Of a stretch of DNA of 64,000 nucleotides, positions 10,281 through 22,200 are shown in pieces. Each line of letters opens with the position of its first letter. Position 1 is the stretch's first letter. The notes under the pieces are model-generated. The model did no database searches. It was not told the origin of the DNA and saw nothing but the letters and a program-made list of their open reading frames with translations. The DNA lies in the NCBI GenBank assembly GCA_003415625.1, contig PYIU01000004.1, forward strand, positions 1,922,001 through 1,986,000. The letters run 5' to 3'. Both the position numbers and the translations under genes were made by a program. This DNA is from Aquanectria penicillioides. Its lineage: Eukaryota; Ascomycota; Sordariomycetes; Hypocreales; Nectriaceae.

Positions 10281-12197
10281 GTGTCGAGACTCATCTCGCG
10301 TGGAATCCTCAGTGTCTGAGTACTGTTTTGGGTTATCAAAATTGGCGGTCTGTACATGTTTGAGTCTTGGCTGAAAGCGCTTTGTTTTTTTTTTTAATTT
10401 TTATAAACGCCATCATTGAGATACTCAACTGTGATACAGACATGGCCAGGTTGGCGAAAAGTTTCTGGGTGATGAGACACGGCAAGCCCTAGCAATACGA
10501 TAACCTGGCCTCGAGGGGCTTTGTTAACCAGATTCTAAGGACCAGCAGGAATGGAGGAGCAGACTCGGTGGGGAGGAGGCTCCGTGGACTAGGGAGGTTT
10601 GGAGAGACACTCGGGATGTAGCGGGGCCTGGTCGTAATTGACCTGGAGACCGTGACGGAAGTATGGATAAGTTATCTCGCTAGGCGACCAGTCTATCGTT
10701 ATTATCCTACATACCCAGAGATAGAACAATCCAAACTCATGAGCGCACGTTGTTGAGGAGCTTTTCATTGTGTAGGGATGAGTCTGAGCCGGAGCCGGAG
10801 CTGGACTTGGAGGACAGTGAGTGCATGTCGGTTATATATTGCTGCCCTGAAGCCCAGGGATTGGGCCACGTAGTTAAAGGGTGTGCTGGAAATGTTTCAT
10901 GCCTGGAGGCCATCTTCCTTGGAAGGCCTAGAGCCGTTCAGACCGGATCAGATCGATCGAATTGAAACAAGACAAGTCAATTTGGGTTTTCAGAAAGGTA
11001 GGGTCAGGCTTAAGAAGGGGATTGAAATGGCTGGTTATCAGCAGGGGCAATCCGTAGAGCCCCTCGTGGACTGTCGCGCAGCTTGTGACTACCAGAATGA
11101 CCATGGCGACAATGCGAAGACGCTAGGGAGGGGGGGGACGAAAGCTGGCGGAAATCAAGATGGCCCCATTGCTGACGTCAGGGCGGGCCAAGGAACCCCG
11201 GTCGCCCTGTTTCGAGACATCAGAGCACCAAAGCACGGAGGGCAGACCAGCTGAGACGGATTGACTGGTCTGTAGAGTCATCATCGACCTGTCTCGGACG
11301 AGATTCCAATGACGACAGCGATTTCTTTAGCGGTTAGCCCTGCGGCCGGATCGGCGAGATGACAGCAACACCGATGCATGCTGAATAGGTCGACTGGTGG
11401 TAGATGGACGGATGTGCGGATGGAATTTGGAAGGGAATAATGAAAGGATTCGGGTCTTTGTCCTGCATGTTTACTCCCAACAGCGCCCATTCAATCAGAC
11501 AGACTGCAATTCGGTATTCGTAGACGGAATAAGAACAGCAACAGGCGCGCAGATAGGTACCAAGGCAAGGTACCTGCTTGGGTAGGTAGGTACCTAGGTA
11601 CAATGATCGGTATGTCGGTAGTATGCACCTAAATACAATGGCCACAGCGCTGATTGCACCGGAACGAAGGTACCTGGCATATCCCGCCCCATTGATCCAT
11701 GCTAACAACACCGGGTGGGTCTCTCCCTTTAGCCTGAGTGGCTTGATACCTTTCGTCATCAGCTCCATCCAACAAACCCAAGACAATATCTTTCTCTTTC
11801 ACGCCGTACTTGAACGCCCTCGCTGCCGCTTATACGGTACCACACCCGCCGAACAAAACACACCCTCTCCTCCATTCGCAAAGTGTCACACCTGCGACTC
11901 CCATGCCCGTTACCAACTAATCGCTGCTGGCCTTGCGCCGCTTGTTCCGCCCATCATGTTCGGAGCCTCCAGGAGGCACAGGCCTCCGGCGCAGGTACGT
12001 CAGGTCGCGCACACAAACATAAACCTCGACATCGCCGGGTTTAGCTTTAGAGTTCACTTTGGGATGCGCCGGCCCGATCTGGTTGCCTTGCAAACCAACC
12101 CAGAATGATGGTGTCCGCGCATGCCGGCGACAAAGTCAATGATATCTGCCTATCCATCCTTCACCTTCCCTCACCTCGCTAGCGAGCGCTCGCTAAC
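10281..12197. other. Intergenic spacer and 5' leader
   Basis: 1.9 kb without a supported gene. GGTACC/TAGGTAGGTACCTAGGTA repeats cluster at about 11,555-11,610. At 10,775-10,810 a stretch encoding ESEPEPELDLEDSE resembles the acidic repeat in the next gene. The last few hundred bases are pyrimidine-rich and probably form the 5' leader of the downstream gene. Confidence 0.5.
12180..12195 (+). repeat. 16-bp perfect palindrome two bases before the start codon
   Basis: TAGCGAGC is followed directly by its reverse complement GCTCGCTA, ending two bases before the ATG at 12198. In RNA it could fold only with a small loop at its centre. A role in translation is speculative. Confidence 0.7.
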
Positions 12198-15100
12198 ATG
12201 GAGTTCCTTCGCTTGCGAAAGCCTCTGACGAAAGAGACGGCCGACCCCAATGCTGCTACCGCTGCTGCATCAGCCTTTTTGCGTCGCGAACCATCAACCT
12301 CGCTCTCATCGGCTGCCGCTGCCGCCGCACTTAGAGCTCGCCCTACCACTCCTACCAATGTCGCCGAAGTCCAATCCAAGCGCGCCATGCGCAGAAACTC
12401 ATCCATTTCGTCTTCTGGCAGCAGAGACCAAAATAAACGAGACCTCCATCGATCACCTAGTACCAGTTCCATGACCGAACGAACCTTCCGCTCGCCTTCT
12501 CCTGGCCGCGGTGCGGCTCCCCGACCGAAGAACGTACCTCCGGTACCAACGATTTTGAATGATGAGCAATACAAGACGCAGACCACGAACCCGGTCCATA
12601 AGAGAAATACAAGCTTGCAGATACAACCGTTCCGGACGGCGAGCCAAAAGACAAAGGATGGCCAGGGCTCATGGTTTGGAGCCGCAACCACTGGCGACTT
12701 ATCCAATGTTCGCCACTCGGATGCAGCGATTCAGTCAAGGCGCTCCCTCGACCTGAGACCGAGTAGTCCTTCTTCATCCATCAACTTTTCTTATCCCCGA
12801 TCCAATGGAGAACAGAGCCAGAACCTATCGAGCTCGACCGTGTCTGACCATACCTTGGTCTACGACGCGAATTCGAGGAGAATGGTACCTCGAGGCGAGC
12901 TAATCATGCGTGAACAGGGAATTGCAGATGCTTCCGAGAAGCCTGTTAAAAGGAAGAAGCGGGAAATATCGCGAACCGGCTCGCATTTAGCCAAGGGAAA
13001 TGTGAGCAGGCTTAAGGGCACTGCAGTTCACACCCCACCAACACAATCTACTCCTCCCAAGCCATCACGCATCTCGGAAGATTCGGATATTGTTGTGAAG
13101 CAGCCCCTTGAAGAGCCAAGGCAGGTTTTCAAGCATGATCTCGCGAATAAACAGCATGATCTTCCAGGGTCCGAACCAGAGTCAGAACAAGAGTTGGATC
13201 TAGAGTCGGATCCAGAGTCAGAACCAGAACCAGAACCAGAACTGGAGTCAGAACCAGAATCAGAGCCGGAGCCGGAGCTAGAACTGGAGTCTGAATCAGA
13301 TCTCGAGGAACCTGTGGGAGTTGTTCCGGAGACCATTCATCAGGTACTTGTTTCTTCGCAGGTCGATACATTGTCGAACCCCTCTTTGAAACAACGGCCG
13401 TCGGTAGTTCACGAACTTCCAGAGTTAGAGGATCAATATGATCAAGAGCATCGCATGGTGTCCCCGAGCGAAGTCGGATTGGTCATTGATGAATCGACAA
13501 CAAAAACATCTCCGCCGATTCACCCGGACTCAAACTCGAAGTTCGTTGAGGCCGAAAGTCAACCACCACAGAACCAACCCATCGTGGATAAACCAAATGA
13601 AGCCGTTCGTCGCACTCGGGTACACTCAGAAAGCCCCGCTCGAAGCCCTGCCCGTATTCCTCATTTCGCACCGACCACCGACCAGCTTCTCGTCAGACAT
13701 GAGCCACCGCCTCGATCCTTGTCCCCGCGAAAATCTGCGTTGAAGCATCGAAGTCCAACGAGAGAAGCCTCGCCTTCAGAGTCTGGATCAGATGCCTCCG
13801 GTGCACTCATGGGTCAATCAAGCCATGAGGATCCTGGAATTGCTCGAAAGAAAAGCGTGCGAGTGAGCTTTGATGATCAAAATACTGTTGTTGTAGGAGA
13901 ATCTGCGGAGCCACTGGAGTCAGATTTGGATCAATTACCAAATCCCCAGGGCAAAAAGGCCTGGCACAATATCATCAACAGGCACAAACGGGATTCGGTG
14001 ACTCTAGATGATGATGAGAAAATGGCCCCGAGACCTGCCCTGCCCTCTTTCGGCAGTATCCGCGAAAAGAAAACAAGGGAGCTCGAGGAACGACCTTTGG
14101 TTCGCCCTTCTGAACGGCCGTGGCCATCTTCCCCACTGAACCAGACATTATCTATTCAGCCTAGCCTAAATCACGCCTCTGCTGTTAATCCAGAACAGTC
14201 GAGCGATTTTGCTGTTGGAGCCGTCCTGGCTCAGGAGTACTCGTCCCGGAATGCCGCCAACATATCCAAGTATAGGGAACCATTACCTCCTGTGGTAACT
14301 TCCGTTGACTCTAGTGGACATATCAGTAACAGCCCCGTGAGCTCCGACGACGAATCCGTGATAGATATATCGACCGTGACAGATATTTCCCAGGAATCGA
14401 AAGAGGAAGACGAAAAGCGGACGACGAACGACTCCCACTCATCCACTCAGCCAATCAAGAGCTCGAAAGCAGAACATGGCGACGACCTCCCGATCATTTC
14501 AATTTCTCATCCCAGCCCTCATGCTCAGGGTGAAGAAGACCAACCAGACTCTCCCCAAGACTTTTATGACCTCCCTGGAGGCTTCCCAGAATCCGATTCA
14601 GCACCCAAGTGTAATGAGTCCGAGCCACATCAACACGATGGTATTGACAGGCCCTCTCAAAGCGCCGAGACTAGTGGCCAGGATAAAAAAGTAGTCAAAC
14701 AGCCTCCACCAATCAACGTTCAGCAGTCTCTGGACTCTACCACTGTGGTCCCTTCTAGTCCTCTTATACACGATATCCAAGAAGAAGATGAGGAGTCCGA
14801 TGGTGACAGCATTTATAGTGATGCTTATGAGGACCTGTCAGACATAGAAGGTGATGGCTTCATGTCTCTAGATGCCATCGTTGATAGCCCTGTAGAAAAG
14901 GTCTCTCAAACACTTTTTGAGAAGACAGTCGCCAAATCAAAGGGGATTGAATTGCTGAAAGACACGACACCAACTGAAGCCGCAAGCCGGGAGCAGTTAC
15001 AGACGAAGGATGGTTGGGAGAACGCCAAGGCCTATTGGAAGAGTCTCAGCATTGAAAAACGTCGTGAATTAGAGAGAGAGGCTATGGAAGAGGCTGGAGA

Positions 15101-16882
15101 AGAAGCCGACCTCGACGAAAGCGTACCGCAGACTAAGAAGAGCAAGAAACGAAACTCCTTGGACAAATCGACACAGAAGGTAGCTTCCCAGAAGCTTCGT
15201 AGCCCTGAGCGCGTTTACCAGATTCAGCCTGGTACGTCATGGACCGGTGCCGCCAATATTACCGAATCACCAGCCGGCACCGACAAAACGCCGAGTTCTA
15301 GTGGGATGAAACTTAAGAAGTCGATGCGTGGAGAAACACAGGAACAGACGAGGCCTACCCAGGCAGGAAACCTGCGGAAGTCTATGCGCCCCGGAGATGC
15401 TGCTGGACCAAGTCTCCAGGAAGGCCACCTGCGAAAGTCACTTCGGACTAACCCTGAGACCACTGCGGCCTCTGGTTCTGGGAAGCGCATGTCACTTAGG
15501 GCGAATGGAGCCGTAGCAGAGCGACCAGCGGTGAATCGGCCTCTATCATATCAACCCCCCCAACAAGTATGCCTGTCCAACAGCAAAGACGCAATCAGTC
15601 TGCGGAGAGAGCAGGCTCATCGACGGTCAGCGCAAGCACTTCAATGAAGCCTTCATTGAGACGCCGGGGCTCTGATTCCAGCGAAAGCAGCTTCCGACGC
15701 ACCCGCACAGGTGGAGGAGAAGGGTTTGGTTTCAGGAAGTCGATGAGAGGGAGCTTGAGGGAGCCATCCGGACCCTTTTCAGATGGTGGCAAGGGTAGTA
15801 GTCGATTTAGTCTGCGGTCTCTGTCGCCGACCGGATCGGCTTTCCGTCGCAGCGCCAGCAACGTATCTCCGACTCCTGGGGTAATGGGTGCTCGCATCCG
15901 TCAATCGATGCGGACGAATTCCAATGAGCGCAATGCATCTGGGCTTCGCGTGTCTAGTTTTGGGCGTTCGATGAACACCAAAGGCAAGAAGACCCGTGGC
16001 GGTAGCCGGTTCGCTGATTCCAGCGATGAAGAGGAAGTTCATCCCGCCTTCCGCAGCCGATTTGGAGAATCCAGCGACGAGGATGAGATCCCCTCCTCCA
16101 GAGTGAAGAGCAACGGCGTGCCTAACGCGATGCGCAACAAGACATCCAGCTCCGCTGCCGCCGCCGCTATGGGCGTTCCTCCTTCCCAGAGAGATGACGA
16201 GGACTCACCTGACCTTCCTGACAGCGATGATGAAATTTATCAGCGCCCTCTGGGTACAACTGGCAGCACGGTGATATCTGGAACTAGCCCGGGGCTAAAT
16301 AGGAGCGGCTCTGGAAGAGATAGTTTGAGAGGCGCACGATCCTCGAGTCCCCAAGGACTGGGGCTGGCCCAGCCGGGTCACACTCGCCGAGGGAGCCTCA
16401 TGGCCATTCTACGCCGCAAGAAAGATGGTAGCGGCAAGATATCCAGACCCCTCAGCGAGAGCGCAGCTCGTCGGGACACTCGACTAGAGCGTAGCACAGA
16501 GGAGCTTGCCGTGATTCGCAACCCGTCCAATCAACAAAGCGCAAGGCTTCATAAGCGGGACCCGAATTGGCCGTTGGATGGGGGCGTCGTTCAACCCCCG
16601 GAAGATGTTTATGGGGAGGATGAGTCCCACGATACCTGCGTCAACGACGAGAAGCGTCCCTCTACGGCCAGTGGTGCAACCCAATCCTCGCCCGTCTCCC
16701 CAATTAAACAAGGATTCCTTAAACGGCGTAGCACATCACAAGGCGCGCTTGGTCTCAGCGTTCAAGGACAAGATGTGCACCCCGTTCTCCCGGACGAACC
16801 ACTTCCAAATCTCGAGGTGCCCGAGTTCCAGAAGAAGAAGAAGTTTGGCACATTGCGCAAGATGTTTCGACTGCATGACTAG
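12198..16882 (+). CDS. Very large, mostly disordered protein with KSMR repeats and acidic repeat; one frame break
   Basis: The family was not recognised. The frame is open from 12198 to 15647, then continues in a second frame to 16882. One missing C in the C7 run 15555-15561 joins them as QPPPTSMPVQQQRR and gives 1,561 residues without introns. Composition is Ser/Pro/Glu/Arg-rich with no clear globular fold. Visible elements are an acidic Glu-Pro repeat (about residues 320-365), a short acidic segment DEESDGDSIYSDAYEDLSDI, and a helical KAYWKSLSIEKRRELEREAMEEA. A series of LRKSMR-like motifs follows (LKKSMRG, LRKSMRP, LRKSLRT, FRKSMRG, IRQSMRT). The C-terminus is a compact basic KKKKFGTLRKMFRLHD. 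A peripheral membrane or cytoskeletal scaffold, for example at eisosomes, is a guess without direct evidence. Confidence 0.85.
13165..13310 (+). repeat. Imperfect hexanucleotide repeat encoding an acidic Glu-Pro/Glu-Ser tract
   Basis: CCAGAA/GCCGGA-type hexamers encode runs of Glu-Pro and Glu-Ser inside the large disordered protein. The tract keeps the frame, so length changes by whole units would be tolerated. Confidence 0.8.
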
Positions 16883-19250
16883 AGGTTCCTGGCTCAAGTC
16901 TGTTGCTGACGTATATGCAATTCTTCATTTCCTTTGACACAATTTTTTTTCTTTGTTATCCTTGACTTTTCATTTTCTCTTTTATACCCTGAAGGCGTAT
17001 TAGTATTAGATGGCGGATGCACGACGAGTGGATATTGTCCCGGGTTCGTTGATAGACAAGGAACAGAACCAATGGCGTCTTATGCAATCTTTGGACTCTT
17101 TTCTGGCAAATCTTTCTCATTTCCAAATTCTCAACACTCCCTAAAGCACAATTTCTCTATTTTTACTTTGCTTTAACTCTTGGGAGATGGATGGATGGAT
17201 CGGATGGGACGGGGCGGAATGGTAAAAGTTAATTGGCTTCGAGACCCTAAGTGAAGCTCCTTGATGGAGCCAGGGAATGGCCAGATAATATCTTTTTCAA
17301 GGGTTTTCGATGGTAAGAAGTGCCACGGCAAGGAAGGTCTGAAACTTGTTCGAATAGTGATAAAAGAGAAGTAATCACCATATCACCAACAATAGATGGT
17401 AACTTACCTGCCTCGACCACAGAGCTCCTGTTCCCTAGCTGGCTGCCTCCAGGCCTCAAGCTGAACCAGGCACACTGGAGAAGCTACCCCGCATCACTTG
17501 CATCAAGTGGACAGAACAGACGTGGAGCTAACTTATACCCTGGCTTCAAGGAGCACCATCCATGCCATGTCTTGCGCCTCCTCCAAAAGAGACTGGTTGA
17601 ACGAACCCAAGAAGAAGAAAAAAGGACTTTCTATCTTGTCATCTGCCCCCCAGCCCCTCAATATCATCCGATACTATGGCGGTCGGAGAAATGCTGCCAT
17701 CTGGTATGTGCCGTGCTGAAGCTAGGTACCGGTATACCTAGATGAATCACGGCTTGGGGGGCATTTGAAGAGTGGACTGGACTGGGTGCTCGCTATCGAT
17801 AAGGACCCATTTATGCAAACACTCGGGCTGCTGATCGCCTCCAGGCTTAGGTGGGCCCACAACCTTAATCCCGTCATGTCAACAACAAGGCAGGCATGCC
17901 AGTTCTCCTAGGACTTGACTCCTTGCGCGAGATGAGACAGACAATGGACATAATCTAGGACGCCAGGTGGCCTCAAGGGACGGACTGAAAGTGGGATGAA
18001 GGATTACTACTACCGGTACATTAGGGAAGAGCCACCAAATGATTGCACTGCATAGGATACGTGAGTGGCTTAATAACTCGACCATTGAGGACTGATTTGA
18101 TATGCGGTCCTCCTCGTCTTGTTTTTTCCCCTTGGACCCCCCAATAAAATAATGGCCTCTCTTTCTTTCTTTCCTTCTTTCTTTTTTTTTTTTTTTTTTT
18201 CAATCGAGACAATGAGGAAAGAGGAAACAATATGAACCGTAGCGTTTCTCGAGCCCTAGCACCATATTCACCACAAGCACTCTGGTCGTTTGCCAGGGCC
18301 GATAACTACGCGGCCATGGAAATTATTTGTGGAAGAGGAAGGCGGTCGACGAATGAGCCGGCCTGCTTGGAAATGCTATCATGATAATATCGGCAATTCA
18401 TTTCCGGTACATCAATAACGACAACAACAACAATCACAATACCTGCCATCAATCTGCCCGTCTGACTGAGGCGGCTACCCCGAGAAGAAAAAAGCAAGCG
18501 CTCTCCTCTGGTAGCCTGATCCGTCGATATCATACCGCGATTCTCCGTCTTATCTACGTCTAAGATAGTATGTCTGACGCATCATCGAATGCCAGCTTAC
18601 TTTGTGTCGATGTCAATCTATCCAACGTCATTTCCTATACTCAGCCAGGCTCTCTTCGCAAGGACCCTCCCTCCATTGACGCTAGAGAAGTACTGAATTT
18701 TCGCCAATCCTCGACTCCACCTGGGTAGGTATGGACCAGCATGGCCTCTTGTCCAGTCACCATCGACCCGAGTAACACAACCACTTTGCCACATCCTTGT
18801 CATTTCCCAAACTTGCACATGTATGAGTGGCGATGGTGATAGGCCGATGGCACCAGATCTTCTTACTGGATTACCAGTCGGCCGGGTCTCAAAGGGCCTA
18901 TCGCCCAACCAACGCCACAGCGGTGCTGCCATGCTTCCCCGCCCAACGGCCTGAAGAGCCTCGCTGTCCCATCCCCCAGTGAGCAGCCCTTCAACCTTTG
19001 CAAACCGTTGCCCACCTGTTCTTCTCTTTTTGATTCAATCTCCACCGTCATATTATCGCTTTCATCTTATCGGCGATCAAGCGAGTTTCGTCTCATGACG
19101 CCCCCAGTCGGGATACAGCATTCACGCTGTCTTCCTCTTGGCGGCCACGGCGACGGTACTACAACACTGTCCTTCCTCCCAGCCTGGCCTTATCGCCGAG
19201 CACCCCGGCATTGAACAGTTGGCTTTTTGCGAGTCCCATTATCAAGCAAA
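16883..19250. other. Intergenic spacer
   Basis: 2.4 kb between two plus-strand genes. It holds a CTTT-rich stretch with a poly-T tract at about 18,160-18,200 and scattered GGTACC/TACCTAG motifs (about 17,720 and 18,720). The final 250 bp are pyrimidine-rich and likely form the promoter and leader of the next gene. No gene is supported. Confidence 0.5.
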
Positions 19251-22200
19251 ATGGCAGATTCCGAGCTTGCGTTAGTCATAGACCAAGTTGGGAGATGCGC
19301 AGCGAGTTGGCTCCAAAAATGCAGAAACATCCGCTCTCCAACTGAAAAATACGAGGAGCAAGTGGCTGTCGTCAACACCAACATTTCCAACACATGGAAG
19401 TCTATCCATTCAGGACCAACCCCCAGCGAGGTCCTGGCACTGCAAGCTGCCATCGTAAACTACGGGGGAGACTTGAAAGAGCTCGAGTACAAGCACCGAG
19501 CTACCCTCAGAGATCAGGAGGATGTATACATTTATCAGTTGCATACCCTCTTGGCTGGGTTTCGCCAAGAAATCAAGTCAATCCTGAGCCCAGCTTTGGC
19601 CACCGCTGCATGCCAGACCGAACCGGAACTAAACCCGCCAGGCATTCAAGTTAAACATGCTGCGACGGCGGGCTTGGGCACACAGACAGAGCACGCTAAC
19701 TCATCTAACGACTCCATTGAGGACTACATTGACGACTCCATCAACGACTGCATTAACGACTCCATTAATGACTCCATCGAAGTCGGGGTGGCTCCTCAAA
19801 GTGATGCAACCAGCGGTACCACACCAGAACTTGAAAACTCTGTGAGTAACTTGCACTACACGTTCTCTCCAATCCGCTTCCCTCTGTTAACAATCCAAAA
19901 AAAAAAAAGCGAAAGCGGGGTGTATCTGAAGAATCTTCTTCCTCATCGCCTGAGAAGCGTCGTCGAGGAGAAGATAGAACTATTACCTTCGATGAGGTCT
20001 ACCAGGATGGCAACGCTCGAATTAAGCACAGAATCGTCCAGTTTCCGGCTAATGAAGGCCCGTTTTACATCATCTATTGTCGAAAACACGACTTGCACTT
20101 CAAGTATAGTCCCATCATGGGCGCCGGTGCTCATTTAACCAGCAGATTGCATGGGAATCTCTCTCGAGACCCGACAGAGGTCGTTAAACATCTAGGAATT
20201 GAGGTCATCGATTGTACCTCGGAGCTTGCCCGGATGAACAATGAAGTCGCCCGCGTAGCTTTCCAGAATGGATATGAGCACCCCTTTCCGTTCTCTTCCA
20301 ATCATCAAGGCTCGCCTGTTCATCATGGGGGGAGACAGAACAACAGCATCAACCTCGGCGAGCTAGGCGACTGATGGCTCACAAAGCGACCTCTAGTGAT
20401 AGCACCCGTCGCCAACACAAGGATGACGCGGCCATTACAAACCCCACGCCAGGAGAGGTCTACCTCGCATACTGGAAGAAATCCAAGGACTGGTCTGGAG
20501 TTCTGCTTCTCCCCTCAGAAAGGCTCGAGGATGTTGGCGTGCCAGGTACTCTAGAAAGCCTCGGACTAACGGAGAACATCCCAACTTGCTACAAGTACGA
20601 CCGCAGGACGAAAAAGCTGACATGGAAACGAGGATATCACGAGCATGGAGACCTTGTTTCTAAAAGAGAGTTCCCCGTCATGTACTTTGATGGCCTGGAA
20701 TTCCCAGCTCGAAGCACAGTTGGCTGGGCGGCAGCTCAAGATCTCCGACCCTTCGATGTTACAGGAGCTAGTGCGATTCTCATCCCCAACTACAAATCAA
20801 TTCGCAGGTTCCTGAAACAACGCGGTAAGAGACGAGCACTGTCTCCACCTCGGAACAATGATCACGATACAAACGGTGACACGAATGGTGAGTCCTTCCT
20901 GCATAACTAGAACAAACTATTTTTCCGAGCAACGTCACTCATTTCCATATTCCAGCAGCTGCCCAGACTCCAGCCACGCCTGAAGGGCCACCACTGTCTC
21001 CCACTTGGCTCGTGTCCCATTTCGATGAGATGGAGAGCCGTGGGGACACAACGACCTCATCAACTGGCCAAGCACTACGCAGCCACGTCGAGCTTTGGAA
21101 ATCGGGAGAGATTTCAGATCAAGGCTCAGCCCAACAGGTTAACGAACCAACCCAGACCCTGAAAACTCCAGAAGCTGCTCCGCACCCCCTACTTGACGAT
21201 GATGCAGAGATGCTTGATTTCGCCACCATTGAAAGTTGCGGTAGTAGCGACTTCACAGGAGAAGCCCCAGGAACTCCTCCAGAGAACGATGCGTCGGTGC
21301 TGGCCTCCAGTCCAACTCCAACAACTACTAGCCCCTCATCGAACCGAGACCAGCCGGTTCAACATGACTGGGAATTGCCTTCTGTTGTGCAATATGCGCA
21401 GATGACGACTCCTGTGACATTGTCGGATGACATTTCGGATCATAATGCAAACCCGCCTGAGCCCCTGCATTTTGATCCGCCAATTGATTTAGCCACGCAA
21501 GAGTCTGGTCCTTATAGCCAGGATTCAGCCCCCGTTTTGAATCCGCAGGAGGGCTCTCGATCAGCTTTCTCGGAGAATGCTATATTACAAACTTCAGAAG
21601 GTTATCAGCTTAAAAGTTTATCAAGCCAGCAATCTCCAATTCAAGCCCCGTGTGAATGGCGATCGGGAAACGCAGAGCATCTCGCTGCCAGTTCCATGTC
21701 AACATTGGCGCGAAGAGTATTCGACACCATGACGGAGCAAGGGATACCCCTGAGTCCGAATCCCAGGTTCCGTGATCCGGGTCCCAGACTGGTTGATCTG
21801 AGTCCTGGAATGCTTGATCCAGGTCCCAGAATGCTTGATAAGATTACCAGACTGGTTGATCTGAGTCCCACAATGCTTGATCCGATTACCAGGCTGCCTG
21901 ATCCGAGTCCCACAATGCTTGATCCGGGCCCGAGGATGCTTGATCCCCTCGAACCGCTACCTTCCCCAGACAGTCCTCCCCGGTTCTCTTATTCCCCGGG
22001 GAGCACCATACCAGGCAACTTGCCGTCCCTCAGAATACCACGAAGCCCATTTCGGCGTGCTACTATTGGCGGCAGCATGGAAATTGCGGGGCATGGTTGG
22101 GAATCAACTACAGATCAATATTGGGGCCCCCAGTCAATTCCACCGAGCCCTCAACCAATGAGCTATGCTTCGCTACCAGCCCTCGTCACAGATATTCAAC

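Noticed and set aside
15569..16882. Independent gene beginning MPVQQQRR
   Set aside because: No promoter space; composition and KSMR motifs continue from the upstream frame and one missing C in a C7 run joins the two.
20374..20910. Separate gene starting at an ATG that overlaps the previous stop (TGATG), like a bacterial-style overlap
   Set aside because: Upstream of the ATG the same frame stays open and natural, and one missing G in the G6 run 20327-20332 makes it a continuation of the preceding gene.
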